From Clostridiales bacterium (lineage in GTDB: Bacteria; Actinomycetota; Coriobacteriia; Anaerosomatales; SLCP01): a stretch of 48,522 nt of DNA. The DNA lies in NCBI GenBank assembly GCA_018333995.1, contig JAGXSG010000023.1:1-48522 (forward strand), in the 5' to 3' direction. The position numbers were made by a program, and so were the translations under genes. This document shows positions 1-8,445 of this stretch, piece after piece; position 1 is the first letter of the stretch; each line of letters starts with the position of its first letter. The notes below the pieces were generated by a model, which worked only from the letters and a program-made list of their open reading frames with translations, made no database searches and was not told the origin of the DNA.

Positions 1-416
1 ACCACCGGCTCGCGCGGCATCCCGCCAGTCGCCTGCGGAAACGAGACCACGCCCCCCATGAGCTCGCCGGCGACCGAATCGTCGTAGATGACGAAGTTCT
101 CTTCGTTCAAGACGTGCAGTCCAAGTCCGCTCATGATGCCAAATCGCGGCATCTGCGAAAATGCGTGCACGGACCAGCCGCCGTCCCGCTCATAGTACTT
201 GCCGATGATATGAGCCGCGCCAACGGCCGTGGACTGCAGGCCGTCACGCACATACTGGTCGAACAACTGAGCCCACACGGCCGACAGAATGATCGCCGAG
301 AGCCCTGCGGTAAGCAGCGCGACTGCGGCAAACGCGACTGTAAGCCGCGTCGTGAGCGTACGGAACACCCGTCCGAGCATGGGCGAGAGAGACACCGCTC
401 GAACCGGGTCGCCCAT
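1..416 (-). CDS. Sensor histidine kinase, N-terminal part (cut by window edge)
   Basis: This is the amino-terminal 138 residues of a membrane sensor; the reading frame stays open to base 1, so the HAMP and kinase domains lie outside the window. A short cytoplasmic lead (about residues 1-24) is followed by a hydrophobic segment, roughly residues 25-45, and then a polar, presumably extracytoplasmic sensor region. The start ATG (416-414) overlaps the stop of the response regulator gene as TGATG, so the two are probably translationally coupled. The kinase assignment is inferred from this position directly downstream of an OmpR-type regulator and from the membrane topology; no catalytic motif is visible. 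The signal sensed is unknown. Confidence 0.72.
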   Translation of the reverse strand, partial: MGDPVRAVSLSPMLGRVFRTLTTRLTVAFAAVALLTAGLSAIILSAVWAQLFDQYVRDGLQSTAVGAAHIIGKYYERDGGWSVHAFSQMPRFGIMSGLGLHVLNEENFVIYDDSVAGELMGGVVSFPQATGGMPREPV

Positions 417-1126
417 CACTCGTCTCCGGCCGCCTGATACTCGAATCGATACCCGACGCCGTGGACGGTGCGGATGAAGGTGGGATCACGCGGGTCATCG
501 TCAAGCTTGGCGCGCAGGTTCTTGACGTGACTGTCGATGGTGCGCTCGTACCCCTCGAAGTCGTACCCAAGAACCTTCTCGACAAGCTCCATGCGCGTGT
601 ACACGCGGCCTGGATACCGGGCGAGCGTCACGAGCAGCTTGAACTCGCTCGCGGTCAGATCTAGCTCCCGCCCGGACAGAAACGCCTTATGCGCGGCGAC
701 GTCGACGTCAAGAACACCGAAGGTCAGCCGGTCTCGCTGCGGTTCCTCACCTGCGTGCGCCCTACGCAGGAGCGCGCGAACCCTAGCGACGAGTTCCCTC
801 GGCGAGAACGGTTTGACCAGGTAGTCATCGGCGCCAAGGGAAAGGCCAACGATCCGATCCTCTTCCTCACCTTTGGCGGTGAGCATGATGATCGGCACGT
901 CGGAGGTGTCGCGGATGTCCCTGCACACGTCCTCGCCACTCACCTTGGGCAGCATGAGATCGAGTATCACCAGATCGAAACGACTGCGCTCAAACGCGTT
1001 GAGCGCTGCCTCGCCATCAGCGACAGCGATCACCCAGTACCCCTCTCGTTCGAGGTACGCGGTGACGACATCCCGGATGGACTTCTCATCTTCAACGAGC
1101 AGGATGCGGCGCGCGGGGTTTGCCAT
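416..1126 (-). CDS. OmpR/PhoB-family response regulator
   Basis: A 236-residue two-component transcription regulator. The N-terminal receiver (about 6-120) has the acidic pair E12/D13, the phospho-acceptor D56 in VILDLMLP, T83 and K105 in LVKPF. A C-terminal winged-helix domain (about 135-230) follows, with the family-typical RTIDSHVKNLRAKL and TVHGVGYRFE stretches. Phosphorylation by the kinase encoded just downstream should control DNA binding. The ATG start is preceded by GGGAGA at a suitable distance. All key residues are present and the length is normal. Which genes it controls cannot be read from the sequence; the operon itself and the neighbouring surface protein are candidates. The subfamily (MtrA-, PhoP- or RegX-like) was not resolved. 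Confidence 0.95.
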   Translation of the reverse strand: MANPARRILLVEDEKSIRDVVTAYLEREGYWVIAVADGEAALNAFERSRFDLVILDLMLPKVSGEDVCRDIRDTSDVPIIMLTAKGEEEDRIVGLSLGADDYLVKPFSPRELVARVRALLRRAHAGEEPQRDRLTFGVLDVDVAAHKAFLSGRELDLTASEFKLLVTLARYPGRVYTRMELVEKVLGYDFEGYERTIDSHVKNLRAKLDDDPRDPTFIRTVHGVGYRFEYQAAGDE

Positions 1127-1269
1127 GCGATGTCTCCCGTCGACGGTGCACGCGGTCAGACAAGCAAAGTCTAATCCTTCGTACCCGCTTGGGGCCGTAC
1201 CTCCACGCTAACTCCACGTACGCAATGCGTTGCCCATTGGTCTGGAACACCCGGTGCATCCTCAGTGCC

Positions 1270-2067
1270 CTACGCGTCAGTGCCTCGCGTCGAATCGTCG
1301 GCAGCGGCCGCGTTGGCACGAGACTTCGACGCCAACAGCGCTAGCACCGAGCCCGCGAAGACAATGGCGAGGAAGATGATGAGGTAGGACGGCACCGCGG
1401 ACCCGCCTTCGCCAGTCCGCATGCCCTGTGCCGGGGATATCATTGATACCGTGTAACTAAGAGAGAGTGCAAGCGTGTCGCCTGCGGCCACCAGTGGCAC
1501 ATCCTTGTAGTAATACGTGTTCTCGTCGGGCCCAGTCGAGGCGAGAATACCCTCAGGAAGCAAGCTCACCTCGCCACGCGGAGACAGGGCGATGGCGAGG
1601 CGCGCCGTCTGAGCCGGGTTTGGTGTTACGAATGAGAATCCAGCCTCGATCTCGCCGCCTTCGATTGCGCGCGTAGCGTCGGGGTACACGACTTCTACCT
1701 GTGCGATTCGCGAGGTCGTCAGCGTGAACACGGCAACCGTCGCGCCGTCACGCTCCTCGATGACCGCGTCAGCTTCGATGTCGTTCTCGATCGCGCCGCC
1801 CATGATCTCTCCCGCCCACTCGATCTGCGAACCCGTGGGGACGGGCAGGGCGACTTCCACCGGCAGCGGCACATCATCGGGCACGACCGCGCTCACGAGG
1901 AGCAAAGGACCCCCGGCTTGGGCCTCGGTCAGAAGAGAGACGCCGAGGGACGTGTAGGTGATCGGTTGCGCATACGCGGCTGGAGCGATCGCGCACAACA
2001 CCGCGAACGCGACGAGGGCGGCTGAAAGTGTAGGGCGTGGTCGGAGCGCTCGGGTCAGGCCGGACAT
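1270..2067 (-). CDS. Secreted or surface protein with C-terminal membrane anchor, function unknown
   Basis: A 265-residue protein I do not recognise. It has a Sec-type signal peptide (hydrophobic run LSAALVAFAVLCAIAPAAYA), an extracytoplasmic region rich in beta-prone, acidic sequence (about 35-215), and one transmembrane helix near the C-terminus (SYLIIFLAIVFAGSVLALL) followed by a short basic cytoplasmic tail. This gives a type I single-pass topology. The ATG at 2067 is chosen because GGAGG lies about 7 nt upstream; an ATG nine codons earlier lacks such a site. It sits upstream of the two-component genes on the same strand, with a 143-bp gap that probably carries the regulator's own promoter. 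Functional linkage to the sensor kinase is possible but unproven. Confidence 0.75.
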   Translation of the reverse strand: MSGLTRALRPRPTLSAALVAFAVLCAIAPAAYAQPITYTSLGVSLLTEAQAGGPLLLVSAVVPDDVPLPVEVALPVPTGSQIEWAGEIMGGAIENDIEADAVIEERDGATVAVFTLTTSRIAQVEVVYPDATRAIEGGEIEAGFSFVTPNPAQTARLAIALSPRGEVSLLPEGILASTGPDENTYYYKDVPLVAAGDTLALSLSYTVSMISPAQGMRTGEGGSAVPSYLIIFLAIVFAGSVLALLASKSRANAAAADDSTRGTDA

Positions 2068-2215
2068 GCGTCTACCTCCGTGGGTACGAGACAACGTGTG
2101 GGAAACGATGATACAGCGAGGAAGCCGGATCTAAGATCGTAACGGTCGATTCGGGCGACAGTGTCTCATACCACGGGTGCAAAATCACCGTGGCCACACG
2201 CAGTCACCACATAAA

Positions 2216-2236
2216 CACCACGGTTACGGCGTGGTG
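2216..2236 (-). terminator. Terminator hairpin after the activase operon
   Basis: Immediately beyond the stop codon at 2237, reading leftward, a perfect 7-bp stem (CACCACG/CGTGGTG) with a 7-nt loop is followed by TTTAT. This resembles an intrinsic terminator with a short U-tract. It closes the three-gene operon that begins at 5252. Confidence 0.6.
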
Positions 2237-3226
2237 CTAACGGATCGCGGCCGCCTCCTCGGGAAGGAGGTGCGTCCGGACCCTCTCCAAACCGCGAGAG
2301 CACCGGTTGCCCCATCCGTCGAGAAATGCGCCGTCGCACACGACGATGACGACCTCGCAGTCGTTGGGACAACCTCCGCACTCCTCGCCGAGCGTTTCGA
2401 ACTTCAAGTCACGCACCGCGAAGTCGAAGGGCTCCTCGACTCCCTCTTCTCGCGCAACCAGCGCTACGCCCAGCGCGCCCATGAGGTGGCCGTCCTCGTC
2501 CACGAGGATCTCGTGCCCGGTCGCGTCGTGAAACGCCTTGACGACGCCCACATTCTTGCTAACGCCTCCCTGGAACACGATGGGGCTGAGTATCTCCTTG
2601 CCCTTGCCCACGTTGTTTAAGTAGTTGCTCACGATCGCGTTGCACAGTCCCGCGATGATGTCTTCGACGGGATGCCCGATTTGCGCCTTGTGAACAAGGT
2701 CTGACTCGGCGAACACCGTGCATCGTCCCGCGATCTTGGTAGGGCGCCTCGACCGCAGGGCGTACTCACCAAACTCCTCGACAGGCACGTCAAGCCGACG
2801 TGCCTGCGATGACAAAAATGAGCCTGTGCCCGCCGCGCACAACGTGTTCATGGCGTAGTCCACGGGGACTCCGTCCCGCACGATGATGATCTTGGAGTCC
2901 TGCCCGCCGATCTCAAAGATCGTGCGGACGTCCGGATGGCGAGAAAGAGTCCCCACCGCGTGAGCAGTGATCTCGTTCTTCACGACCTGAGCGCCTAAGA
3001 CCGCGCCGATCAGCTCACGAGCCGAGCCCGTGGCCCCGACCGCGACGATCTTGACCTCTGGCCCGGTCTCAAGCTGTGTCGAGAGCTCCCCTAGCAAGCG
3101 TTTCACCGCTCGCAGCGGGTTTCCCTCCGTCCACAGGTACGAACCCGCAAGCACCGTTCCCTCGGCACTAACGACAACGCCTTTAGTTGAGATCGAGCCA
3201 ACATCCACGCCCAGATACGCCTTCAC
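2237..3226 (-). CDS. 2-hydroxyacyl-CoA dehydratase activase (HgdC/BcrA/D-type ATPase)
   Basis: A 329-residue member of the ASKHA-fold BadF/BadG/HgdC ATPases, which use ATP hydrolysis to push low-potential electrons onto a partner iron-sulfur enzyme. The phosphate-binding loop GVDVGSISTKG is at residues 6-16 and the second ATP motif EIGGQDSKII at about 105-114. C130 (CAAGTGSF) and C169 (GRCTVF) are the cysteines that in characterised members ligate one [4Fe-4S] cluster at the homodimer interface. An extra C-terminal cysteine group (C283, C286, C290, C309) may bind another metal or cluster. It is the last gene of a three-gene operon, overlapping the gene upstream by 4 nt (ATGA). No dehydratase alpha/beta pair or benzoyl-CoA reductase subunit lies nearby, so the electron acceptor is unknown. 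Confidence 0.88.
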   Translation of the reverse strand: MKAYLGVDVGSISTKGVVVSAEGTVLAGSYLWTEGNPLRAVKRLLGELSTQLETGPEVKIVAVGATGSARELIGAVLGAQVVKNEITAHAVGTLSRHPDVRTIFEIGGQDSKIIIVRDGVPVDYAMNTLCAAGTGSFLSSQARRLDVPVEEFGEYALRSRRPTKIAGRCTVFAESDLVHKAQIGHPVEDIIAGLCNAIVSNYLNNVGKGKEILSPIVFQGGVSKNVGVVKAFHDATGHEILVDEDGHLMGALGVALVAREEGVEEPFDFAVRDLKFETLGEECGGCPNDCEVVIVVCDGAFLDGWGNRCSRGLERVRTHLLPEEAAAIR

Positions 3227-4323
3227 GCGCCCATTCCCACCTTCCGTTTCCTCATCCTCAACATGTCACAAAACGCATCGAGCCGGGTCGCAAGTCCCGT
3301 TTCGGATGTCTGCGCATCGAAACTGATGAACAGCACCGGAAACGTGTGCTCCCGGGAAAGCCGCTGGAGCGCGGCCATCGCGTTTACCTCGGGCATGCAG
3401 CCAAACGGCTTGAGATGCAAGACGCCGTCGAACCCTTCACGCATGAGCGTGTTTGTCATAGCGACGCTCTCGGTGCCATGAGCGCCGATGTGATAGCGCA
3501 GGTAGGGATCTGCCTTCGCGATGATGTCGCGAAGGTGCTCGTGCTTCCGCGGACCTGCGTGGTCGATCATGCTGGTCACCGTTGAGAATCGGTGCACCTC
3601 GACACCGCGCTTCGCGAGTTCACGCTCGATGAAGAAGTTGGAAAACGGCTCCAGGAGCACGTATATCTCGCCTACCACGCCCACCCGAAGCAAGTCGTCG
3701 CGATGCTCGGTGGGCAGTGCCTCAAGTTCAGTCCGATGAGCGGTTTCAACTTGTTCGACCTCACTGATCGTTCGGGTTGTAGCGAGAGCAGCCAAGAACC
3801 GCTCGTGCACCCGGTCAAACGAGCCAGGCTCGAGTTCGAAACCCGACCGCTTCCGCACGATGTCTTCGATTAGGTCGAGCGCGCGGGTCTGCCGAGACGC
3901 AAGCCGGTACGTCTTGACGGCACGCACCATGTTGAGGCGGGAGTTTCGCGACTTGAAAGCGTTGTAGTGCTCGAGAACCGTGAAGCCGCCCGCAAGCCGT
4001 ACCATCTCGAACTCGTAGCCGAGATCGCGAAGAATCGCCTCCTGGACCTCGCCGTAGTATCCAAACCGGCAGCCGCCTCCCGCCTGAAAGAGCAGATTCG
4101 CCCCCATCTCAAGGGCTTCGATGTAGTTTCCAACGTTGTACTTGAACGGGACGCACACGAACTCGGGACTATGCCGAGCTCCAAGCTCGAGCGTACGTCT
4201 CGTCATCTTTGGCGGCGGGACAATTTCGCAATCGAGCATCCCCGCAAGCGTGACGACCGGGATGTCGTAGTTGCCCATATGCGGAAAACTCGCCCGGAAT
4301 GGGCCCACCCTTCGCCTTCTCAC
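3223..4323 (-). CDS. Activase-associated protein of the DUF2229/HgdB-like group
   Basis: A 366-residue protein related to the C-terminal part of the large fused acyl-CoA dehydratase activase proteins of clostridia. The opening SFPHMGNYDIPV, cysteines C57 (FVCVPFKYNVGNYIEAL) and C85 (GGGCRFGYYGEVQ), and a later HLKPFGCMPEVNAM are the likely iron-sulfur or substrate-pocket residues. It starts with GTG at 4323, in a GTGA overlap with the stop of the preceding gene, and overlaps the following activase by 4 nt, so the three products are probably made in fixed ratio. Related double-cubane-cluster proteins are reduced by such activases, so this may be the electron acceptor. That is inference, since no substrate is known. 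Confidence 0.75.
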   Translation of the reverse strand: MRRRRVGPFRASFPHMGNYDIPVVTLAGMLDCEIVPPPKMTRRTLELGARHSPEFVCVPFKYNVGNYIEALEMGANLLFQAGGGCRFGYYGEVQEAILRDLGYEFEMVRLAGGFTVLEHYNAFKSRNSRLNMVRAVKTYRLASRQTRALDLIEDIVRKRSGFELEPGSFDRVHERFLAALATTRTISEVEQVETAHRTELEALPTEHRDDLLRVGVVGEIYVLLEPFSNFFIERELAKRGVEVHRFSTVTSMIDHAGPRKHEHLRDIIAKADPYLRYHIGAHGTESVAMTNTLMREGFDGVLHLKPFGCMPEVNAMAALQRLSREHTFPVLFISFDAQTSETGLATRLDAFCDMLRMRKRKVGMGA

Positions 4324-5252
4324 GACGCGGCCTTCGCGCGGGCTGCCGCTTTCAGAAGATCGACAAAGCTCTCAAGCCGTGTCTTGAGACCCGCCTCTCC
4401 CTGGAGCTCATCGAGTATGATCGTGATCGCCGGCGTGCCCGGCAGACGCCTGATACACAACTCCGTCATGAGAGAGTCCGGACCGCACGGAAACGTCACG
4501 AGATACACGATACCGTCGACGCGCTCACGGTACAGTTCCACCGATCCGAGCAACTGCTTGTTGTACGTCCACGGGATGTCGGTCGAGATTCTGCGGGCGA
4601 GTTTGCGCGCAAGACGCATGTTAGCAAGCTCAGAGCAGACGACCGAGACCCCCTGCTCTCGAAGGATGCGCATGAGCGGCACGCCGAGCAACTCGTCGTA
4701 CAGGTTGTACTCGTGCCCCACCACGAGAACTTTCACGCCGTCGCCCTGGAGAGCGGCGACCTGTTCGCGCTCGAGGGCACGACCGTGCGCCTCGTGCGCG
4801 GCCCTAGCGTCCCGATAGGCGCGCCTAACCGCCCTGCCGCTGTCAGAGAAGCGCGCTCCCAATCGGCAGAGCTCGGCTCGCTCGGTGATTCCATTTGCGA
4901 CATCGACGTTGTACTCAATCAAGTTCACGCCAGGGACCGAATTGCGGGCGACATCAAACGCCCCCCAGAACTTCACACATGCGGTCTCCTGCTTGGTAAG
5001 GGTCACGACGCGGGGCACCAGGATGTGCTCAGCCTTGCCACGCAACGCGTCAACGTGGCCGAGAAACACCTTGAGCGGCAGGCACGTCTCGTCGACCGCC
5101 AGATCGATACCGCGCTCAAGGATCGCCCGGTTACTCGGCGGGCTCGTGATGGTGCTGACTCCAAGGCCCTCGAAAAAAGTGCTCCACAACACGTGGTACT
5201 TGTGGAACAGCAACGATCGCGGGAACCCAACAGTCGCCTGCGAGCACTCCAC
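4320..5252 (-). CDS. Acyl-CoA dehydratase activase-related protein (DUF2229)
   Basis: A 310-residue DUF2229 protein: the N-terminus VGFPRSLLFHKYHVLWSTFF and the block DETCLPLKVFLGHV (C57) match the family's conserved opening, with C92 in TACVKFWG and a late FPCGPDSLMTELC. In many anaerobes this segment is fused between an activase and an HgdB-like domain in one long polypeptide; here it is a separate gene at the head of an operon. Start GTG 5252 has GAGGGG about 9 nt upstream. It is transcribed divergently from the PEP carboxylase gene across a gap of about 160 bp that should contain both promoters. Biochemical role: probably a cluster-bearing partner of the activase; unproven. Confidence 0.75.
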   Translation of the reverse strand: MECSQATVGFPRSLLFHKYHVLWSTFFEGLGVSTITSPPSNRAILERGIDLAVDETCLPLKVFLGHVDALRGKAEHILVPRVVTLTKQETACVKFWGAFDVARNSVPGVNLIEYNVDVANGITERAELCRLGARFSDSGRAVRRAYRDARAAHEAHGRALEREQVAALQGDGVKVLVVGHEYNLYDELLGVPLMRILREQGVSVVCSELANMRLARKLARRISTDIPWTYNKQLLGSVELYRERVDGIVYLVTFPCGPDSLMTELCIRRLPGTPAITIILDELQGEAGLKTRLESFVDLLKAAARAKAAS

Positions 5253-5416
5253 CGTCTGCCGCCCCTCTTCAATCGTGCGGTCAATTCCTTCCTAGTCAGG
5301 GTAGTGTACCCACTTCAAGCCCTTCCCGTTAGCATTGCGCCGTGAAGCGGGAACAATCGTCCTACACCCGACCGCTCCAACCAGCCCGATCCACCACCGC
5401 CACGGAAGAGACGCCG

Positions 5417-6886
5417 ATGCCCCGAGCACCGCGCTGCATGAGCACCCAGCACCCCGACAATGTCACCGTCCCGTTCTTCGCGGAGCGTGCCGATCTCGGC
5501 GGAGAAGATGAGGTGACCGAGGCGTACTACGCGTACTCGCATCTTGGCTGCGACGAGCAGATGTGGGACGTCGAGGGCAAGGAGGTCGACGCCTTCGTCG
5601 TCAAGAAGCTGCTCACGCGCTATGAGGACTACTTCCACGCCAATCGGCTCGGAGACGATGTTCGCCTCACCCTCCGCGTGCCAAACCCAACCGTCGAGCG
5701 CGCGGAAGCGAAGGTGCTGCTCGAGACCCTTGAGAGCATCCCGCGCTCGTACGATGCTGCGCGTCTGTTCTACGGCGGGGAAGATATCCCGCCGCCGATC
5801 TTCGAGGTCATCTTGCCGATGTGCGCCTCCCACCTCTACGTGGAACGCATTCGCCGCTACTACCGTGAGCACATCTACAAACGCCAGTTTCTGCCGTTCT
5901 TCGACGGCGACATCACCATTGGCGAGTGGATCGGGCAATTCCTTCCCGCTGATATCGAAGTCATCCCTCTGTTCGAAGATCGCGACCACATGCTCGCGGC
6001 GGACACGATCCTCAGCCGCTACCTCGACTCGTTCGAGGGTCCCGAACAACGCGTCTTCCTAGCCCGCTCGGATCCCGCCATGAACTACGGAATGCTCAGC
6101 GCGGTCCTGCTCAACAAAGTCGCGCTCGCTCGACTCCACCGCCTTGCCGAGAGCCGTGGCATCACCATCCAACCGATCATCGGCGTAGGCTCCGCACCGT
6201 TTCGCGGCAATCTCACGCCACGCACGGTACATCGAGTGGCCGAAGAGTACCCGAGCGCTGTGACGTTCACCGTGCAATCAGCGTTCAAGTACGACTACCC
6301 CCCGGCCGAGGTCGTCGAGGCCGTGCAAAGCCTGCGCGAGCGAGAGGTGAGGAGGCCCGCGGAGATTGATGAGGAGCGTGCGGTGGATCTCATCGATCGT
6401 TTCGCTGCGGAGTACCGCTCACACGTCGTGGAGCTCGCGCCGCTCATCAACTCGACCGCCGCCCACATCCCGTCCCGTCGGCGCCGCAAGTTGCACATCG
6501 GCTTGTTTGGATACGCGCGTGACGTCGAAGGCATCACCCTGCCACGAGCCATCTCGTTTACGGGCGCGCTCTACTCACTTGGCGTACCGCCTGAGCTGTT
6601 CGGCCTTTCGGCGCTCACCGACGACGACGTCCGGTTCCTTGAAAACGCGTATCCCGGCTTCATGTTCGATCTCGCGGACGCGGCTCGCTACTGGGATCGA
6701 GACAGCGACCTCATGCCAGCCGCCGTCCGCGCCGCCGCCGGGCGCCTTGGCCTGGACGGAGTCGAGCGCGACGAGGCACATATCGCGCTGTCTCGAAACA
6801 TCCGGGCGACCATCGAAGCTGGCGGGCGGGAAAGCGCCACGGCACAGCTCGTGGCGGCGGGGCAGATTCGGCGATTCCTCGGCTGA
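5417..6886 (+). CDS. ppcA: Archaeal-type phosphoenolpyruvate carboxylase
   Basis: A 489-residue enzyme that fixes bicarbonate onto PEP to give oxaloacetate, feeding the TCA cycle and biosynthesis. The signature CMSTQHPDN at residues 7-15 is the hallmark of the short archaeal-type family (about 480-540 residues, unlike the 900-residue bacterial form). GVGSAPFRGNL supplies the conserved PEP/bicarbonate-site loop. The ATG at 5417 is preferred over an in-frame GTG at 5342 because family members begin 6-8 residues before MSTQHPDN and because GGAAGAG precedes it. It is monocistronic and divergent from the activase operon. The archaeal-type form occurs in scattered anaerobic bacteria and suggests old lateral acquisition. 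All visible motifs are intact. Confidence 0.92.
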   Translation: MPRAPRCMSTQHPDNVTVPFFAERADLGGEDEVTEAYYAYSHLGCDEQMWDVEGKEVDAFVVKKLLTRYEDYFHANRLGDDVRLTLRVPNPTVERAEAKVLLETLESIPRSYDAARLFYGGEDIPPPIFEVILPMCASHLYVERIRRYYREHIYKRQFLPFFDGDITIGEWIGQFLPADIEVIPLFEDRDHMLAADTILSRYLDSFEGPEQRVFLARSDPAMNYGMLSAVLLNKVALARLHRLAESRGITIQPIIGVGSAPFRGNLTPRTVHRVAEEYPSAVTFTVQSAFKYDYPPAEVVEAVQSLREREVRRPAEIDEERAVDLIDRFAAEYRSHVVELAPLINSTAAHIPSRRRRKLHIGLFGYARDVEGITLPRAISFTGALYSLGVPPELFGLSALTDDDVRFLENAYPGFMFDLADAARYWDRDSDLMPAAVRAAAGRLGLDGVERDEAHIALSRNIRATIEAGGRESATAQLVAAGQIRRFLG

Positions 6887-6929
6887 TGCGCCTGCGAGGG
6901 CTGTTGTGAACTGGCGCATGAGCGGTGTA

Positions 6930-6960
6930 ACAATTGTGACATTGTGAATGGTGGCACAAT
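6930..6960. promoter_or_regulatory. Repeat-rich operator region upstream of the radical SAM gene
   Basis: The 130-bp gap before the radical SAM gene contains the perfect palindrome ACAATTGT (6930-6937) and, next to it, ATTGTG at 6941-6946 paired with CACAAT at 6955-6960, an inverted repeat with an 8-nt spacer. The half-site TTGTGA also recurs at 6904, 6934 and 6942. TGTGA half-sites are typical of CRP/FNR-family regulators, though the usual spacing is 6 nt. A dedicated regulator is plausible; no regulator gene lies beside it. Confidence 0.45.
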
Positions 6961-7017
6961 CGTTGCGTCCCTGGTATCGTTGACCCGCACACGTACGCTC
7001 TATCCTGGAGGATTTCC

Positions 7018-8202
7018 ATGGCCCACGTCCGCTCGCTCTTCTTCGATGGACCGCTCACCGAGGTTGAGAACAAGTCGGTCGCCGCCTACAAACTCGGCCG
7101 CCCCTCCGAGGTCATCTGGAACATCACAAATCGCTGCAATCTGCTGTGCGAGCACTGCTACATGGCCGCCGATGGTCACGCGCTGCCCGGCCAGCTCACC
7201 GACGAGCAGACGATCGACCTCGTAGACCAGATGGCCGATTCCGGAGTCCCGCTGCTCTTCTTGACGGGCGGCGAGCCGTTCATGCGCGGCAACTTCTGGG
7301 AGATACTCGCGCGTGCCCGCGCGCACGGCATCCGCGTCACCATCTCAACGAACTGCACATTCATCGACCGCGATGTCGCCAAGAGGCTCAAAGCGCATGG
7401 CGTGGGGTATATCGGCACGTCACTGTATGGCCCGGCGGACTTCCACGACAGCCTCGTTCGCGTGCGCGGCACTCGGGACCGCGTTATCGAGGCGATCAAG
7501 ATTCTGCGCGAAGAAGGTGTCGGCGTCGCGCTCAAGACGGCTATTTCCACCGACACGTGGCCGCACATCTACGACCTCATCCAAGAGGCCAAAGATCTCG
7601 ACTGTGGGCTCATCTACCTGTGCGACCTTATCGTGTCGGGCCGCTCTGAGGGTGAGGCCGACGGGCGCATCTCGGCGGACCAATGGCGTGAACTCGCTGA
7701 CTTCATCGCTGACGACATCACCAACCCCGCGAGCAAGCTTGAGTACGACATCGGCGCAATGCCCTCTTTCGTCCCCTATGTCGCCGAAAAGCTCATCGCG
7801 CGCGGCTACGACCTCACGCGCGGACTCGAGCGCCTCAAGATCATGAGCGCGTGTCCCGTGGGCAAGGGCCACATGAACATCAACTCCGAGGGCGGCATCA
7901 TGCCATGCCAATTCGCCCAGGACTGGACGATCGGCAACATCAAGGAGATGTCGCTCGCCGAGGCAACCCGAGAACTGTTCAAGCTCGCCGACTCGCCAAC
8001 TACCGGCATCTGCGCCGAGGAGAACTGCGAGTATGCGCAGATCTGCCGAGGCTGCCGAGTGAAAGCGTTCCACCAGTACAACGACCCGTTTGGCCAGGAC
8101 ACCACGTGCATCGTCAAGTCCGCGGGCGCGAGTGCCCCCCACGCCGCGCGGCACGAGGCGCCTCTCGCGACGCTCCCCTGCGGCGGTCCGAGCTGCGGCT
8201 AG
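7018..8202 (+). CDS. Radical SAM enzyme with SPASM domain
   Basis: A 394-residue protein. C40-X3-C44-X2-C47 (CNLLCEHC) binds the SAM-cleaving [4Fe-4S] cluster and GGEP (84-87) contacts SAM. A C-terminal SPASM region has C279, C297, C332, C337, C343, C346 and C364, the right number and pattern for two auxiliary clusters. Relatives include peptide-modifying maturases and the AhbC/AhbD/NirJ heme-synthesis enzymes, so the substrate could be a peptide or a tetrapyrrole; nothing nearby decides. GGAGGA precedes the ATG at ideal spacing. The protein ends with a flexible, Ala/His-rich stretch and the unusual tail PCGGPSCG, outside the SPASM core. No short precursor-peptide gene was found beside it, which weakens a RiPP role. 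Confidence 0.9.
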   Translation: MAHVRSLFFDGPLTEVENKSVAAYKLGRPSEVIWNITNRCNLLCEHCYMAADGHALPGQLTDEQTIDLVDQMADSGVPLLFLTGGEPFMRGNFWEILARARAHGIRVTISTNCTFIDRDVAKRLKAHGVGYIGTSLYGPADFHDSLVRVRGTRDRVIEAIKILREEGVGVALKTAISTDTWPHIYDLIQEAKDLDCGLIYLCDLIVSGRSEGEADGRISADQWRELADFIADDITNPASKLEYDIGAMPSFVPYVAEKLIARGYDLTRGLERLKIMSACPVGKGHMNINSEGGIMPCQFAQDWTIGNIKEMSLAEATRELFKLADSPTTGICAEENCEYAQICRGCRVKAFHQYNDPFGQDTTCIVKSAGASAPHAARHEAPLATLPCGGPSCG

Positions 8203-8208
8203 AAGTGG

Positions 8209-8439
8209 TTGTCGTACCGCGGGCGTGCGCTGCTGGTGCGGGATCTGCGGCCGGAAGAGGCGCGATACGTCACCGAGATGGTGCGTCGGATCGCAACGCT
8301 CGTGCTGATGGGGCCGGAACTCGATGCGAACTACGAGCGCGTGAAGGCGGATGTGTGGGAGTGGCAGTCTCGCCGGGTCTGGCTCTGGTGTCAGGGCGCG
8401 TCGTATGATTGCAGTCGCACGAATACACTTGAGAGGTGA
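8209..8439 (+). CDS. Small hypothetical protein, possibly a truncated gene
   Basis: A 76-codon frame starting with TTG 7 nt after the radical SAM gene. The first 57 or so residues (RGRALLVRDLRPEEARYVTE onward) look like a normal charged helical protein. The last 18 residues are low-complexity and run straight through the promoter-like DNA of the following antitoxin gene, as if the true C-terminus had been lost. No ribosome-binding site stands out and I do not recognise a family. It may be a gene remnant left at the left border of the toxin-antitoxin island. Confidence 0.35.
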   Translation: MSYRGRALLVRDLRPEEARYVTEMVRRIATLVLMGPELDANYERVKADVWEWQSRRVWLWCQGASYDCSRTNTLER

Positions 8440-8445
8440 TTCGCG

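Noticed and set aside
5342-5416. Longer PEP carboxylase starting at GTG 5342
   Set aside because: The added 25 residues do not occur in the family; ATG 5417 gives the typical distance to MSTQHPDN.
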